A stretch of DNA of 64,000 bases from Citrobacter braakii (GTDB lineage Bacteria; Pseudomonadota; Gammaproteobacteria; Enterobacterales; Enterobacteriaceae), in contig NZ_NAEW01000001.1 in NCBI RefSeq assembly GCF_002075345.1, positions 62,001-126,000 on the forward strand. The letters run 5' to 3'. This document shows, in pieces, positions 29,338-38,610 of the stretch. The notes beneath the pieces were generated by a model. It saw only the letters and a list, made by a program, of their open reading frames with translations, was not told the DNA's origin and did no database searches. Both the position numbers and the translations under genes were made by a program. Positions within the stretch are counted from its first letter, which is position 1. Each line of letters begins with the position of its first letter.

Positions 29338-29512
29338 CCTTTGGTAATTCAGTCGTGTTTGGTGTCAGGTGTTTGCGTAAAACAATCGGTCTGTTTTTCC
29401 CATCTGTAGTAAATGGGATTCCGTGACATCGCAGTTGTCGCTGCTGGTGGGTGTAACGCTGATAGCCAGTAATTTCTGCTATTTCCAAAGGTGACAATGT
29501 GAATTTATACAT
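29279..29512 (-). CDS. DUF4224 protein, probable excisionase-like partner of Int
   Basis: 77 residues. FTLSPLEIAEITGYQRYTHQ is the DUF4224 signature, a small helix-turn-helix-like domain found directly upstream of phage integrases. The position suggests a recombination directionality or regulatory role, but that is not established. Confidence 0.75.
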   Translation of the reverse strand: MYKFTLSPLEIAEITGYQRYTHQQRQLRCHGIPFTTDGKNRPIVLRKHLTPNTTELPKVDEYVETEPNFDAIYGKTT

Positions 29513-29592
29513 TGGTCATGTCTCCTTACTGCATGACCGCCGTCAACTATACTGTGTGACGAGCGATCGGGGTTGATTACTAATAATCAGGT

Positions 29593-30009
29593 TCAAAAAT
29601 CAAAGGTTTGCTGCCCGCCACCTTTCAGTATTTCTATGCTTCTGGTATAGCTGTTAGCGAACCCAGCCCAATGTGCGGCGCGAATAATCGCAGCCTGCTC
29701 TTTGGTAAGACACGGTTGCGGTAGTGCAGAATGCTTCCTGTGTTCTGCAACGCGTATGTGTTCACCTGCTTTGTGCAGCTTCTGACACAGCGGACAAAGG
29801 TCGCGTGTATCCATCATCCGGATCTTTCCATCGAAAAATATGTTGCCATGCCATGTAGCGCAGCTCCGGCATACTGGTGCGTCGCAGGTGAACATGCCAC
29901 GACATTTTGTCATGAGCCCGTGTTTGTCCTCATCGGCATCCCAGCCGATGATCCCGTCACAAAGCAGGGTGGCCGGGGCGCCGCAGAACATACAGACAGG
30001 CTTCTTCAT
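29593..30009 (-). CDS. Phage cysteine-rich (zinc-binding) protein
   Basis: 138 residues from MKKPVCMFCGAPATLLCDG at 30009, whose ATG overlaps the methyltransferase stop (ATGA). Three Cys-rich clusters (CMFCG, CDAPVCRSC, CPLCQKLH) suggest two zinc ribbons or knuckles. It is co-translated with the methyltransferase, but no specific function can be assigned. Confidence 0.7.
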   Translation of the reverse strand: MKKPVCMFCGAPATLLCDGIIGWDADEDKHGLMTKCRGMFTCDAPVCRSCATWHGNIFFDGKIRMMDTRDLCPLCQKLHKAGEHIRVAEHRKHSALPQPCLTKEQAAIIRAAHWAGFANSYTRSIEILKGGGQQTFDF

Positions 30010-32099
30010 GCTGCAATTACCTCCCCGTTGACGCACAATTCCGGCAGATTCGCACGCACCAGCGCCTCAGCAAACTGTGGTGGCACGGCATTACCACAGC
30101 GCGCTACTTGCTTGTCCTTCGCATATTTCACACCACGAAAATCATGCTCAATGATGTACCAGTCCGGAAATCCCTGTGCGCGGTAGAGTTCGCGCGGTTG
30201 CAGCATCCGCATTCCGATATCTACGATGCGGTAAACCACGCCGCTGACAGTGACCAGACCAGTGCAGTCTTCTCCGCAATATTTCCGCAGGAACGACAGT
30301 ACCTGTTGTGCGCGTTCTTCGTCGTACTCATCGACAGCAAGGCTGGTCTCGATATTACCTACATGCAGGCCTCCTGCTGTGACCGTCGGCATCGGCTCGT
30401 CAGTACGCTGCCCATCCCGGCAGGTGCCGCGCAATTTGACCAGGTGGGATGCGACTACAGCATGATGGTTTCCCGTTGTGACGGTGTGAGCAGGTGAATC
30501 AGCAGCGCCGCCAGCATGTCCTGTGTTATTGACCATAAGGTGCGCGGATACAACAGCGTGATGATCGACCGTTGTTATTGAGTGCGTTGGATCATCCAGT
30601 CCCACGCCCGGCCCCGTATAATTCCCTCCGTAATGTTTCGCCAGGAATGCGCTGGTGATAGCAAACTTACCGCCGCCAGCAGTGACCGTGCCCAGCGGTT
30701 TTCCGAGCTGGAGTACGCGAGGCTGTTGGCCGGGACGTTCTCCATAGCCCATCTGAATAAGCGTGGCGGTCGTTAACTGGCTTTTCCCGCCACCGCCAGC
30801 GGTGACAGTGGCGCCCGGTTCGTCTGCCCGATGACCGATACTGGCCCCGAACTGGCGGGTAATGACCGGGGCGACCAGGCAGGCACGGGACTGCTTCAGA
30901 ATGGTATGTGCGGGTTTATCCAGCGGTCTCGGTTTTGCCTGGTACTCGCTGCCACCATTACCAGCCAGAAAAGGTGTTAATGCGGCCTCAACAATACCCA
31001 GTGCATGACCGTTTCCACCCGGTCGCGTCGATGTGCCTGCGGTGATGGTGGGCGCGGGGTCTGTGACATTTTGCCCCGTAGCGCCGGTACGGAATTTTGT
31101 AAGATGAGGGACTGCCACGGCATAACCGTGTTTTTTTGTGATTGTCTGTAGCGGTTCCTGTAAACCCTGACCGCGAAAACAGTCGTATTCACTCTTGCTG
31201 CTGGTGTGATTGCATTTCACAATGAATGGCACGATATACGGCTGTTCACTGTCGATGACAAATCGCTGGATACCCCGCGCTATACGCCTGAGCGTATTTT
31301 CAGCCAGCGGCTTTTTGCGCCCGAAAATTGACGGTGCCGGAATTGACCAGTCAATGCATTCTGCCGCCGTTCTCCAGGGCTTCAGGCGACCCGATTTCAC
31401 CGCTTCTGATTTCGGATCGCCGTGGGTTGGTTCCGGCCATACAACCGGCTGACCGTCGCAACGCGCCACCATGAAGAACCGCTTACGGATGGTCGGCGCG
31501 CCATAATCACAGGCGCGTAATTCCCGGTATTCAACGGTATACCCCAGACCGTTGACCAGTCGCTTTGCCTGATCACTGTGAATATCGATTTCCAGAAACT
31601 CACAGCATTCCGCCAGCGCAGGATGATCCACCGGAATGCCAGTAGTTAACATGCCGATAAACGCCTCAAAAGTTTCTCCGGTACGCTCAGGATCAGGACG
31701 CATTTCCCCGGCAAGCAGTGGCCCCCACGTTCTGAACTCGCCCACGTTTTCCAGCATCATTACCCGTGGCTTTACTTCCAGCCCCCAGCGAAGCTCGATC
31801 CATGCCAGTCCGCGAATTGATTTCTCAACAGGTTTTGCACCCTTCGCTTTGGAAAAATGGCGACAATCAGGAGAGAGCCACACCAACGCGACGGGACGGC
31901 CAGCGGTCACTATTTTGGGTTTAACGGTAAAAACCGACTCACAATAATGTAGCGTGTCGGGGTGATTAGTTGTATGCATTGCAATAGCATTCGGGTCGTG
32001 GTTGATGGCAATATCAACGCTGCGACCGATCGCCATTTCTATTCCGGTACTGGCGCCACCACCACCAGCAAAATTATCCACAATGATTTCGTTATTCAC
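30006..32099 (-). CDS. Cytosine-C5 DNA methyltransferase
   Basis: 697 residues. Motif I is DNFAGGGGAST (SAM binding); motif IV is LSPDCRHFS, with the catalytic Cys in a PDC rather than PC context; motif VI is LENVGEF; motifs IX-X are RELYRAQGFP and GNAVPP near the C-terminus. Between motif VIII and IX, where target recognition lies, there is an array of about eight degenerate repeats of the form D-P-x-x-T-V-T-A-G (residues about 310-590). It probably protects phage DNA from host restriction. It overlaps genes on both sides by 4 bases. Confidence 0.9.
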   Translation of the reverse strand: MNNEIIVDNFAGGGGASTGIEMAIGRSVDIAINHDPNAIAMHTTNHPDTLHYCESVFTVKPKIVTAGRPVALVWLSPDCRHFSKAKGAKPVEKSIRGLAWIELRWGLEVKPRVMMLENVGEFRTWGPLLAGEMRPDPERTGETFEAFIGMLTTGIPVDHPALAECCEFLEIDIHSDQAKRLVNGLGYTVEYRELRACDYGAPTIRKRFFMVARCDGQPVVWPEPTHGDPKSEAVKSGRLKPWRTAAECIDWSIPAPSIFGRKKPLAENTLRRIARGIQRFVIDSEQPYIVPFIVKCNHTSSKSEYDCFRGQGLQEPLQTITKKHGYAVAVPHLTKFRTGATGQNVTDPAPTITAGTSTRPGGNGHALGIVEAALTPFLAGNGGSEYQAKPRPLDKPAHTILKQSRACLVAPVITRQFGASIGHRADEPGATVTAGGGGKSQLTTATLIQMGYGERPGQQPRVLQLGKPLGTVTAGGGKFAITSAFLAKHYGGNYTGPGVGLDDPTHSITTVDHHAVVSAHLMVNNTGHAGGAADSPAHTVTTGNHHAVVASHLVKLRGTCRDGQRTDEPMPTVTAGGLHVGNIETSLAVDEYDEERAQQVLSFLRKYCGEDCTGLVTVSGVVYRIVDIGMRMLQPRELYRAQGFPDWYIIEHDFRGVKYAKDKQVARCGNAVPPQFAEALVRANLPELCVNGEVIAA

Positions 32100-32353
32100 G
32101 CGTATTTCTCCATTTCCTTACACAACACCTCAGCGGCGGTAACAATTGACGGGACAGGCAGGTGTTCCAGCCACATACGGTTAATGTGGTGCTTCAGTCT
32201 GTGCTGGTGATGTACTGGCAAATCTCCGGCCCCTTCAGTACGGGAAAAAATAAGCTCCACCTCAGCAGGCCAGATGGTTTCCGGAATTGCCGGCAGCAGC
32301 ATATTTTCCAGTTCGACGATGCGGTTTAAGGCGTAACACAATATTTTTTCCAC
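32096..32353 (-). CDS. Phage protein of unknown function (85 aa)
   Basis: 85 residues, mixed helical, starting MEKILCYALNRIVELENMLL. Its stop overlaps the methyltransferase start (ATGA), so it belongs to the leftward operon. No recognised domain. The 146 bases upstream show no further gene. Confidence 0.65.
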   Translation of the reverse strand: MEKILCYALNRIVELENMLLPAIPETIWPAEVELIFSRTEGAGDLPVHHQHRLKHHINRMWLEHLPVPSIVTAAEVLCKEMEKYA

Positions 32354-32499
32354 GCTGTTTTCCTGTTTTCAGGCTGCACGAATCCCGCCGCGTGAGCGGT
32401 GTTTAAAAGCGTTTTTACCGTTAATTAATTATTCAGATGCGCGTTATTGCATATGCAAATGCCCACGCTATCCGACATATAAAAATGAGTCAGGCCAGT

Positions 32500-32907
32500 T
32501 CATCTGTTATTTCCCTCCGGTTTTGGTGCAACATCCACCATCGCGCAATATATTTCCCGATACTGAACACAGAATGCGGTTGGATCTTTACTGTCGAAAA
32601 CCACATCATCACATTCCATCGCCGCCGCTATCATTTCGTCAGTTGGTTCGATGGGCACCATAACCCAACCAGCCTGAAGCATGATTTGCTCATATTCGGA
32701 AATCTGCGGATCTACTGGTTGTGACAGATCGGGGTAAGTGCGTATCAATCCGCTATCTCGCAATGCTCTGATTACCGACTGAACAACACGCACACCGTTA
32801 TCACCTGTTGTGTCCTCAACCAGTTCACGTAGAGCGTTATCAACGTAAGAATCATCGGATAACTTTTCGCATGTCTGCCAATCATCCGGAATGCTCACTA
32901 TGGTCAT
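32500..32907 (-). CDS. Phage protein of unknown function (135 aa)
   Basis: 135 residues. It contains VPIEPTDEMIAAAMEC, a segment common in small phage accessory proteins of Enterobacteria. Its start overlaps the stop of the 67-residue gene upstream (4 bases). Acidic, soluble, function unknown. Confidence 0.65.
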   Translation of the reverse strand: MTIVSIPDDWQTCEKLSDDSYVDNALRELVEDTTGDNGVRVVQSVIRALRDSGLIRTYPDLSQPVDPQISEYEQIMLQAGWVMVPIEPTDEMIAAAMECDDVVFDSKDPTAFCVQYREIYCAMVDVAPKPEGNNR

Positions 32908-33107
32908 GCTGCACCGCCTTCAATTGGTTTAATGCTTTCCAGCTTCAGTCGGCGCTTTGTGAGCGGTGCGCCTACACGACACCCGGTAAATTTGTCGTAT
33001 GTCTCGCGGGGTCCGACACACCAGGTTGTTGCTGTCTCACGTATTTTTACTGTTTTTTCACCGTCTTTGGTGACGATGACGCCAGTATGAGTTTTAGGCT
33101 TGCTCAT
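32904..33107 (-). CDS. Small phage protein (67 aa)
   Basis: 67 residues, basic, beginning MSKPKTHTGVIVTKDGEKTV. It overlaps its neighbours on both sides within the leftward operon. No domain recognised. Confidence 0.6.
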   Translation of the reverse strand: MSKPKTHTGVIVTKDGEKTVKIRETATTWCVGPRETYDKFTGCRVGAPLTKRRLKLESIKPIEGGAA

Positions 33108-33412
33108 TAGCCAACCCTCCTGTCGAAATAGACATACTGGTTAACCATGCCGAGTGGCATTCCCAGCATTTCGGCAATATCCCGGCGACGGGCACCTTTG
33201 TTATGCAGTTCCCGCGCCATCTCGACATTGCAACCTGGATATTTAACTGACTGGTGATAGTCCCCTCGCAGGCGCAAACTGATATGTAACTCCCGTGCTT
33301 TTGCACGTACAGCGCCGTCTGTTCTGCCAATCAGTCGGCCAATATCTGCTACCCGTATTGTTCCGGCACACTGGCGAACAATCAGTATTTCGGCTCGCTT
33401 CCATTTATTCAT
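33107..33412 (-). CDS. Phage helix-turn-helix protein (101 aa)
   Basis: 101 residues with two helix-turn-helix-like segments (IRVADIGRLIGRTDGAVRAK and GARRRDIAEMLGMPLGMVNQ). It is probably a small DNA-binding regulator. It sits between recT and the small genes and shares a base with the next start. Confidence 0.6.
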   Translation of the reverse strand: MNKWKRAEILIVRQCAGTIRVADIGRLIGRTDGAVRAKARELHISLRLRGDYHQSVKYPGCNVEMARELHNKGARRRDIAEMLGMPLGMVNQYVYFDRRVG

Positions 33413-33447
33413 CGTTATTTCAGGCGGCCAGTGACCGCCAGTCTCCG

Positions 33448-34545
33448 TTATGCAGTGATGTATTCTGGTTTCATATCGTTGAGATTGATGCGGTACTTAT
33501 CGTAGAGTTTGTCGCCTAAATGACGCTTTGCCATTGTGAGAGCCTTTTCAACTGCTTTGAAACATGCAGTTGCTTCTGGTGCATCTGGTTGCGGAAGAGA
33601 ATTAATAGCTGTCTCAACCAGATCACGATGCTTAACCATGTGATAGCGGCGGGTGGCCTTATTTTTTAGTTCGGTATGGAGGGCCGTACCAAGAAGAGGC
33701 TTAGCCTCGTTTATGCTGTTGCCGACGGCGGTTGCCGATTCCAGTGTATTTGCTGAATCAATGCGATTACGTAACTCATCAGCCATGGCTTCAACTTTGG
33801 TAGCCGCTTCCTGTGTGCTAGCTGTAGTTGATACACTCTCAGAATTAATGTCCTGCATGGTGATGTTTTGAGTACCCTGGTCGGGATTGATAATCTTTTC
33901 TTGTCGCTCTTCAAGTTCATCTGGTGTGTAAACGCCAAGAATAACGTCAGGGCAGTACAGGCGAGCCCAGCGCTTCACTGCAAGGTAGGCCAGTTGCTGA
34001 CGGGGATCTGATGCCCATAGTGTTGAATTTCGTACCTGAGCCTGAGAGAGCATCAGAATAAGTTCTCGTGGCTCACTCTCACCCTTCAGCGTGGCATAAG
34101 CGCGTACGCCAACTCCTTTTTCATCGTTCAGACTCCAGCCCGGAGCAATATATTTATTTCCTTTGGAGCTGGTTTTCTCCACGAAACGCCCTACGATATT
34201 TTCCCAGGCACCAAACCATTCAAAATGAATGCGATCTTTAGTAGGGGCCATGCTGTTAACAACAGCGTTAACCAGTTGAGCCTCATAACCCAGGACGCCG
34301 GAGTCTCCCACGATAAAAGTTTTCTGTGCGACAGCGAACGGGTCCATGCCCCAGCGTGCAGCCTGCATCACGACCGCCATGCAGGAGTCTGGTTTACCGC
34401 GAAAGTGAGCAGGGACAAAATTACCGCTGTTAGCCATGACCTCTGAAAGCGTACGCAGGCGGTTAAACAGTTCGCCATTTGTCAGGATAGAAACATTGTC
34501 TATTTTCTGTGTCTGATTATCAGTTGTAGCTATTGAAGTGGACAT
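33448..34545 (-). CDS. recT: RecT-family single-strand annealing protein
   Basis: 365 residues. The RecT core spans about residues 35-220 (HFRGKPDSCMAVVMQAARWG, LGYEAQLVNAVV, DPRQQLAYLAVKRWARLYCP). It anneals complementary single strands made by the RecE exonuclease, allowing recombination of phage DNA without RecA. It lies 12 bases after recE. Confidence 0.92.
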   Translation of the reverse strand: MSTSIATTDNQTQKIDNVSILTNGELFNRLRTLSEVMANSGNFVPAHFRGKPDSCMAVVMQAARWGMDPFAVAQKTFIVGDSGVLGYEAQLVNAVVNSMAPTKDRIHFEWFGAWENIVGRFVEKTSSKGNKYIAPGWSLNDEKGVGVRAYATLKGESEPRELILMLSQAQVRNSTLWASDPRQQLAYLAVKRWARLYCPDVILGVYTPDELEERQEKIINPDQGTQNITMQDINSESVSTTASTQEAATKVEAMADELRNRIDSANTLESATAVGNSINEAKPLLGTALHTELKNKATRRYHMVKHRDLVETAINSLPQPDAPEATACFKAVEKALTMAKRHLGDKLYDKYRINLNDMKPEYITA

Positions 34546-34557
34546 TTTTGTTTCCCC

Positions 34558-37500
34558 TTATGCCATTTCACGCAGCGCATCGAGGCGGCGCAGGTCGTAA
34601 TCGTTCAGCTCGTCGGTGTAGTCAGCGGTGACTGGCGCAGGCCATTCGTCTGTATCCATAGCGTTGGCGATAGCGCGAATGGTCCGGTGATACTCAAGTT
34701 TTCCGAGTTCCAGTAGTGATTCAGAAGCCCATACCACGGCTACCCAGTGATAGCCCTCGTCTTTGTTCACGAAGATCCACGCGAATTTGTCCAGGTCGGC
34801 AACGTTGCAGTACATACCGGCGCTGAGGTGGTAATCTCGCATCGTTATTTCACGGTGAAGCCGTGATTTCAGGGCATCTTCCTTTACATCCCACATGCTG
34901 ATTGTTTTCAGGTCGAAGCCGATGCGCAGCCCTTCATACTCGAGTTCAACGTCCGGGCGAACACGGATTTCCAGCCCTGTGTCGTCATCGATGCCGAAGT
35001 AGCTGACTTCGACGGCACGTGTGGGGTTCTGTAGTAATTTTCCAGCCTCCGGATGAGCGTAGAGAGCCGACTGGATAGCCAGCGCGGTTGCATATTGCTG
35101 GCGGGTAACCAGGATTTTGTCTCCGGGGTTTTCGCGCCATGCCTCAAGCAGCTCGTCGACGAAGACCGTTTCAGGGCTGACTGATTTCACTGCCTGAATC
35201 AAATCTGCTTTGGCGCCGGATACTTTCAGCGGCTGGGGCTTCTGTGCTTCCTGCGCAACGAGATCAGGATTGATGATTGCCAGTTGTTCAAGAAGCGTGT
35301 CGCGGCTGCCGCTGGTTTTCATCTGCGGCGGCAGGGTGGCGTTATACTCTTTGATACAGGCCTTCATTTTAGCTGCCGTGACTTTTTGTCCTTCTTCCAC
35401 GCGCTGGAATTCAGGAGGTAGCGACATGTAGCTTTCACCCGTCTGAGCAACGTCATCGCCTAATGGAACAGGCTGTGGTAGGGTGGCGTTATATTCATCA
35501 AGGTATCTTTTGATATCGTCCGCGCTGAGAATCACCGGCAGACCGTTATTGTAATCATCAATAACAGCGCGGATAGTCGCTGTCGTCGTGAGCGCACCTT
35601 CCGGGATTTCAGGCTCAATACTGAACTCTTCATCCAGAATTTCAGGCTGTAAGGCCAGTGCATGCACCAGATTCCCCATATCCAGTACTTTTGAACGTTC
35701 TTTTTTGATGGTTTTAGATACGTGGCGACCTTCGTAATACATCAGGCTTACCCGTGCATCTTTTACCATTGTTGAACTGATACCGTTGGCCGCATGATAA
35801 ATATCGTTCGGAACGCCTTCATAACGGCCCGGCTCGAAGTATTCCGGCCAGATGTATTGCTGTACTGGCTCTGTTTCCGGCATTTCTGGTTCGCTGACGG
35901 CGGTTTCCACTACCCGTTTTTCGCCATGAATTGATGAATCTTGCAGCAGTGCAGTAACGTCGAAAATACCATCCGCCACTTTCGTTACCATTTCCGGTTT
36001 ATTGGTCCGCGGGCTTGTCTCTGTCTTCACCCACTTCGGATCGTTCGGGTCGCTGATGCCTTCGACATATTCACCGCGCGCGGCTGCAAGTTGTTTACCA
36101 ACATCAACCGGGTTTTTGGGTGGAATGTTTTTACGTGCTTCGTGCAGTTCTGCCCGTATTTTCTGGTAGCCTGCTTCTGTCTGGCTTACAGGTGGCTCAT
36201 TCTCCAGCGGCAGCGGGTCCGGATGATGTTCAGTTGTGTCCTGTTCCACTGCTTCAGGCGTTGCTGGTTCATCTGCCAGTTCGCCTGCCGGTTGCGGTTT
36301 TTCTTCATCACACTGAAATCTCCCTGCCTCAATATCCCGCAGACATTTGCCCGCCTGACGAAGCCTTGCTGCATTTTCTTCATGGGTTGTTGGTGCTTCG
36401 TCTGGTACATATTCGTACCAGTCCGGATCGCGAACACCATGAACCGCAAGAAAACTTTCACACCAGGCGCGGCGCAGCTCCGGACTGCCGCTATGAACGG
36501 CAGCGGGGGCTTTGCGTACCAGGTCAATAATGGTCTGACGGTCAAATTCTTTGATATCGGGAATAATGTCCACTGTAGCCGACATGCGTTTCCAGTCTTC
36601 ACGGTCTTCGGCAATAATACGTTTTGCAAAATCCATTGCAGGCCGCAGGCTATTCAGATCCAAATCTTCATAGAAACCACAGGCGAGTTCATAGTTAATC
36701 GTCCTGAATGTTGGTTTTTCGCTACGGCACGGACGGGCAGACTCGATCGCCTCAACGACTTTGGTTTTCTGTGGTTCTGGAGCGTCGTTAGCTGTCGGTT
36801 TGATGATGCACGATACGCGATTGCCGTTTTGCCACTCTTTGACCAGCAGGCCGCGGTCGATGTAATCAGTATCAAGCCAGGCTTTGGTGAACTCCCTGAC
36901 GTGCTGAATACCAGGGCGTTTATTTTCAGGAAATACCTTTTCGATATCGCGGGCGTAACAATGAACATCCCGCATTTCAAGCTTATCCAGCCTTGAGGCA
37001 ATCTCTTTGTCTGATAATGCCAGCTCGATATCGGCCATATAGCCGGCAGGGTCCATTAATTCGGCATTGATCTCCTGGAGTCGCCAGATTGCCACATCAG
37101 TCACACACTGTGGCTGCTTCCAGTTCGCCCTGAAGCGCACCGCAAAACTTTTCCCTGAGACAGATTGCGTCATATCTTTCTCAACTTCTGACATCAGTTC
37201 GCCGTTGACGTTATAAGCGTAAGCGGGGAGGGGAACAGTATCGCCAGTAACATTATCGCCAGCTTCAGTGTCTGTATTGTCGGCGGTGCTGGTATAGGGC
37301 GTTTCCACTGGTTTTTCGTGGAACTGGTCGGCAGGAACTGCGCCGGGGATCTGCATCATAGTAATTCCGTCGTCACCGCCTTTTTCGTAACGGTTGCAGA
37401 ATTCAGTATCAAATACGCCTTCAGGGGGCAGATCGTTAACGACGGGGAAATTGACACGAACGGGTTTTTTAAAGTCGTCCTCGTCATAACCCTTATCGTC

Positions 37501-37644
37501 CATTGCTGCGATACAACGGGAAACAGCTACTGACAGTTTTTTTACTGTAACCCAGAAGAAGCCCGCTTTTATTCCAAGTCTTTTTCTGGCTTCTTCATTT
37601 TTAACAGGGCAGTACAGTGCAAAATCTTCTTTTTTGTCACTCAT
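34558..37644 (-). CDS. recE: RecE-like exodeoxyribonuclease VIII
   Basis: 1028 residues, longer than Rac RecE (866). The N-terminal half is poorly conserved and rich in Pro/Glu. The C-terminal nuclease (from about residue 610, FEPGRYEGVPNDIYH) carries the PDDEXK core, seen as VRPDVELEYEGLRIGFDLKT. Within it a segment around EYNATLP occurs twice about 70 residues apart, suggesting an internal duplication. It degrades double-strand ends 5' to 3' and works with RecT. Confidence 0.88.
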   Translation of the reverse strand: MSDKKEDFALYCPVKNEEARKRLGIKAGFFWVTVKKLSVAVSRCIAAMDDKGYDEDDFKKPVRVNFPVVNDLPPEGVFDTEFCNRYEKGGDDGITMMQIPGAVPADQFHEKPVETPYTSTADNTDTEAGDNVTGDTVPLPAYAYNVNGELMSEVEKDMTQSVSGKSFAVRFRANWKQPQCVTDVAIWRLQEINAELMDPAGYMADIELALSDKEIASRLDKLEMRDVHCYARDIEKVFPENKRPGIQHVREFTKAWLDTDYIDRGLLVKEWQNGNRVSCIIKPTANDAPEPQKTKVVEAIESARPCRSEKPTFRTINYELACGFYEDLDLNSLRPAMDFAKRIIAEDREDWKRMSATVDIIPDIKEFDRQTIIDLVRKAPAAVHSGSPELRRAWCESFLAVHGVRDPDWYEYVPDEAPTTHEENAARLRQAGKCLRDIEAGRFQCDEEKPQPAGELADEPATPEAVEQDTTEHHPDPLPLENEPPVSQTEAGYQKIRAELHEARKNIPPKNPVDVGKQLAAARGEYVEGISDPNDPKWVKTETSPRTNKPEMVTKVADGIFDVTALLQDSSIHGEKRVVETAVSEPEMPETEPVQQYIWPEYFEPGRYEGVPNDIYHAANGISSTMVKDARVSLMYYEGRHVSKTIKKERSKVLDMGNLVHALALQPEILDEEFSIEPEIPEGALTTTATIRAVIDDYNNGLPVILSADDIKRYLDEYNATLPQPVPLGDDVAQTGESYMSLPPEFQRVEEGQKVTAAKMKACIKEYNATLPPQMKTSGSRDTLLEQLAIINPDLVAQEAQKPQPLKVSGAKADLIQAVKSVSPETVFVDELLEAWRENPGDKILVTRQQYATALAIQSALYAHPEAGKLLQNPTRAVEVSYFGIDDDTGLEIRVRPDVELEYEGLRIGFDLKTISMWDVKEDALKSRLHREITMRDYHLSAGMYCNVADLDKFAWIFVNKDEGYHWVAVVWASESLLELGKLEYHRTIRAIANAMDTDEWPAPVTADYTDELNDYDLRRLDALREMA

Positions 37645-37786
37645 TGTTTTTTAACCCCAATTAAGATTAAAATTATTGAAGACAGTGAACGTCCCTCTAC
37701 GAATGCTCACTGGGTATATCTCTGTTGGTAAGGCTGGCCGCCTGCCTCAGCATCGCCGGGATGTAAAACCGGGGAATTGCCTGCAT

Positions 37787-38128
37787 TTAATGCAGGCTTT
37801 TTTCCTCTGAATCTGAATCCTCAGACATTGCCCGAACTAATTCACAGGCGGCGGCCATTTCTGCCATCGCGTGGATAGCTTTTTTAGGGACCTCCTTCAT
37901 TCTGAGCATCATGACTGCGGCTGCTATCGTGGAGTTCCATGCTCCTTTTTTTTCATCTGCATATGCTGTTATGGATTTGTTTGTTGAATAGCCATCTTCG
38001 TTTCTGCTTAACTCGTATGAGTAACCAATAACAACTGGCATATTATTTTCAACACATATCTGAAATATACGGGTAGTGAGCTTTTTGAGTTCCTGTAATA
38101 CAGATTCTTCAGGTATTTTATTTTTCAT
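37787..38128 (-). CDS. Phage protein, distant paralog of the gene at 44931
   Basis: 113 residues. ICVENNMPVVIGYSYELSR and the later LRMKEVPKKAI resemble VCVENGVPLVI and LRMPYVPDSFV of the 112-residue protein at 44931-45269, in the same order and spacing. A well-spaced ribosome-binding site (GGAAACGGAA) precedes the start. Function unknown. Confidence 0.65.
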   Translation of the reverse strand: MKNKIPEESVLQELKKLTTRIFQICVENNMPVVIGYSYELSRNEDGYSTNKSITAYADEKKGAWNSTIAAAVMMLRMKEVPKKAIHAMAEMAAACELVRAMSEDSDSEEKSLH

Positions 38129-38206
38129 TTCCGTTTCCTTTTTCAGGTTGAGTGAAGCCCTGCCATTGCTGGCATGTTTTCATGGTTTAAATATATTGGT
38201 CAGTAA

Positions 38207-38371
38207 TTAAAGTTCATGTGCCATCTGGTCATGCTCGGCGCATTGTTCACTACAATATTTTCTGTTTTCGGTTGTATAGATAACACCCCGCATAAACGTA
38301 AGTGGCTTGTTTATACCTTCTTTTTCTTCGAACTCTTTATTACAAAGATGATAGGCGCATTTGATTTTCAT
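38207..38371 (-). CDS. Small zinc-finger-like protein (54 aa)
   Basis: 54 residues, MKIKCAYHLCNKEFEEKEG onward, with C-x4-C and, later, YCSEQCAEHDQ, so Cys pairs for one zinc site. Its ATG overlaps the stop of the upstream 74-residue gene (ATGA), which supports it as a real operon member. Function unknown. Confidence 0.65.
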   Translation of the reverse strand: MKIKCAYHLCNKEFEEKEGINKPLTFMRGVIYTTENRKYCSEQCAEHDQMAHEL

Positions 38372-38592
38372 ATGTCACCATTACGCATGAGTGGTTTACC
38401 ATACTGATTGAGATAAACCTCAATTTCATCGCTTCTAATCAGGGTCTTCTCGTAAACATTATTAATGTACAATCCCTTAGTGACATTTGCTGACGCGAGA
38501 TAAGTACGGTCTTTATATTTTACAAATGCGCCTGGTTTAACATCCTTGCGGGGAATATTATCGGTTCCATAGTGATGGGTAATCATAATCAA
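38368..38592 (-). CDS. Small phage protein (74 aa)
   Basis: 74 residues. The core (GAFVKYKDRTYLASANVTKG) suggests a small beta-barrel, SH3-like fold; that is only an impression. A GGAGGG-type ribosome-binding site lies just upstream of the start. It is coupled to the zinc-finger-like gene. Confidence 0.6.
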   Translation of the reverse strand: MIMITHHYGTDNIPRKDVKPGAFVKYKDRTYLASANVTKGLYINNVYEKTLIRSDEIEVYLNQYGKPLMRNGDI

Positions 38593-38610
38593 CCCTCCTG
38601 ACGTTCTGCA

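Noticed and set aside
35941..36996. 351-codon frame antisense to recE
   Set aside because: Cys- and Phe-rich composition typical of a shadow frame; recE is the real gene.
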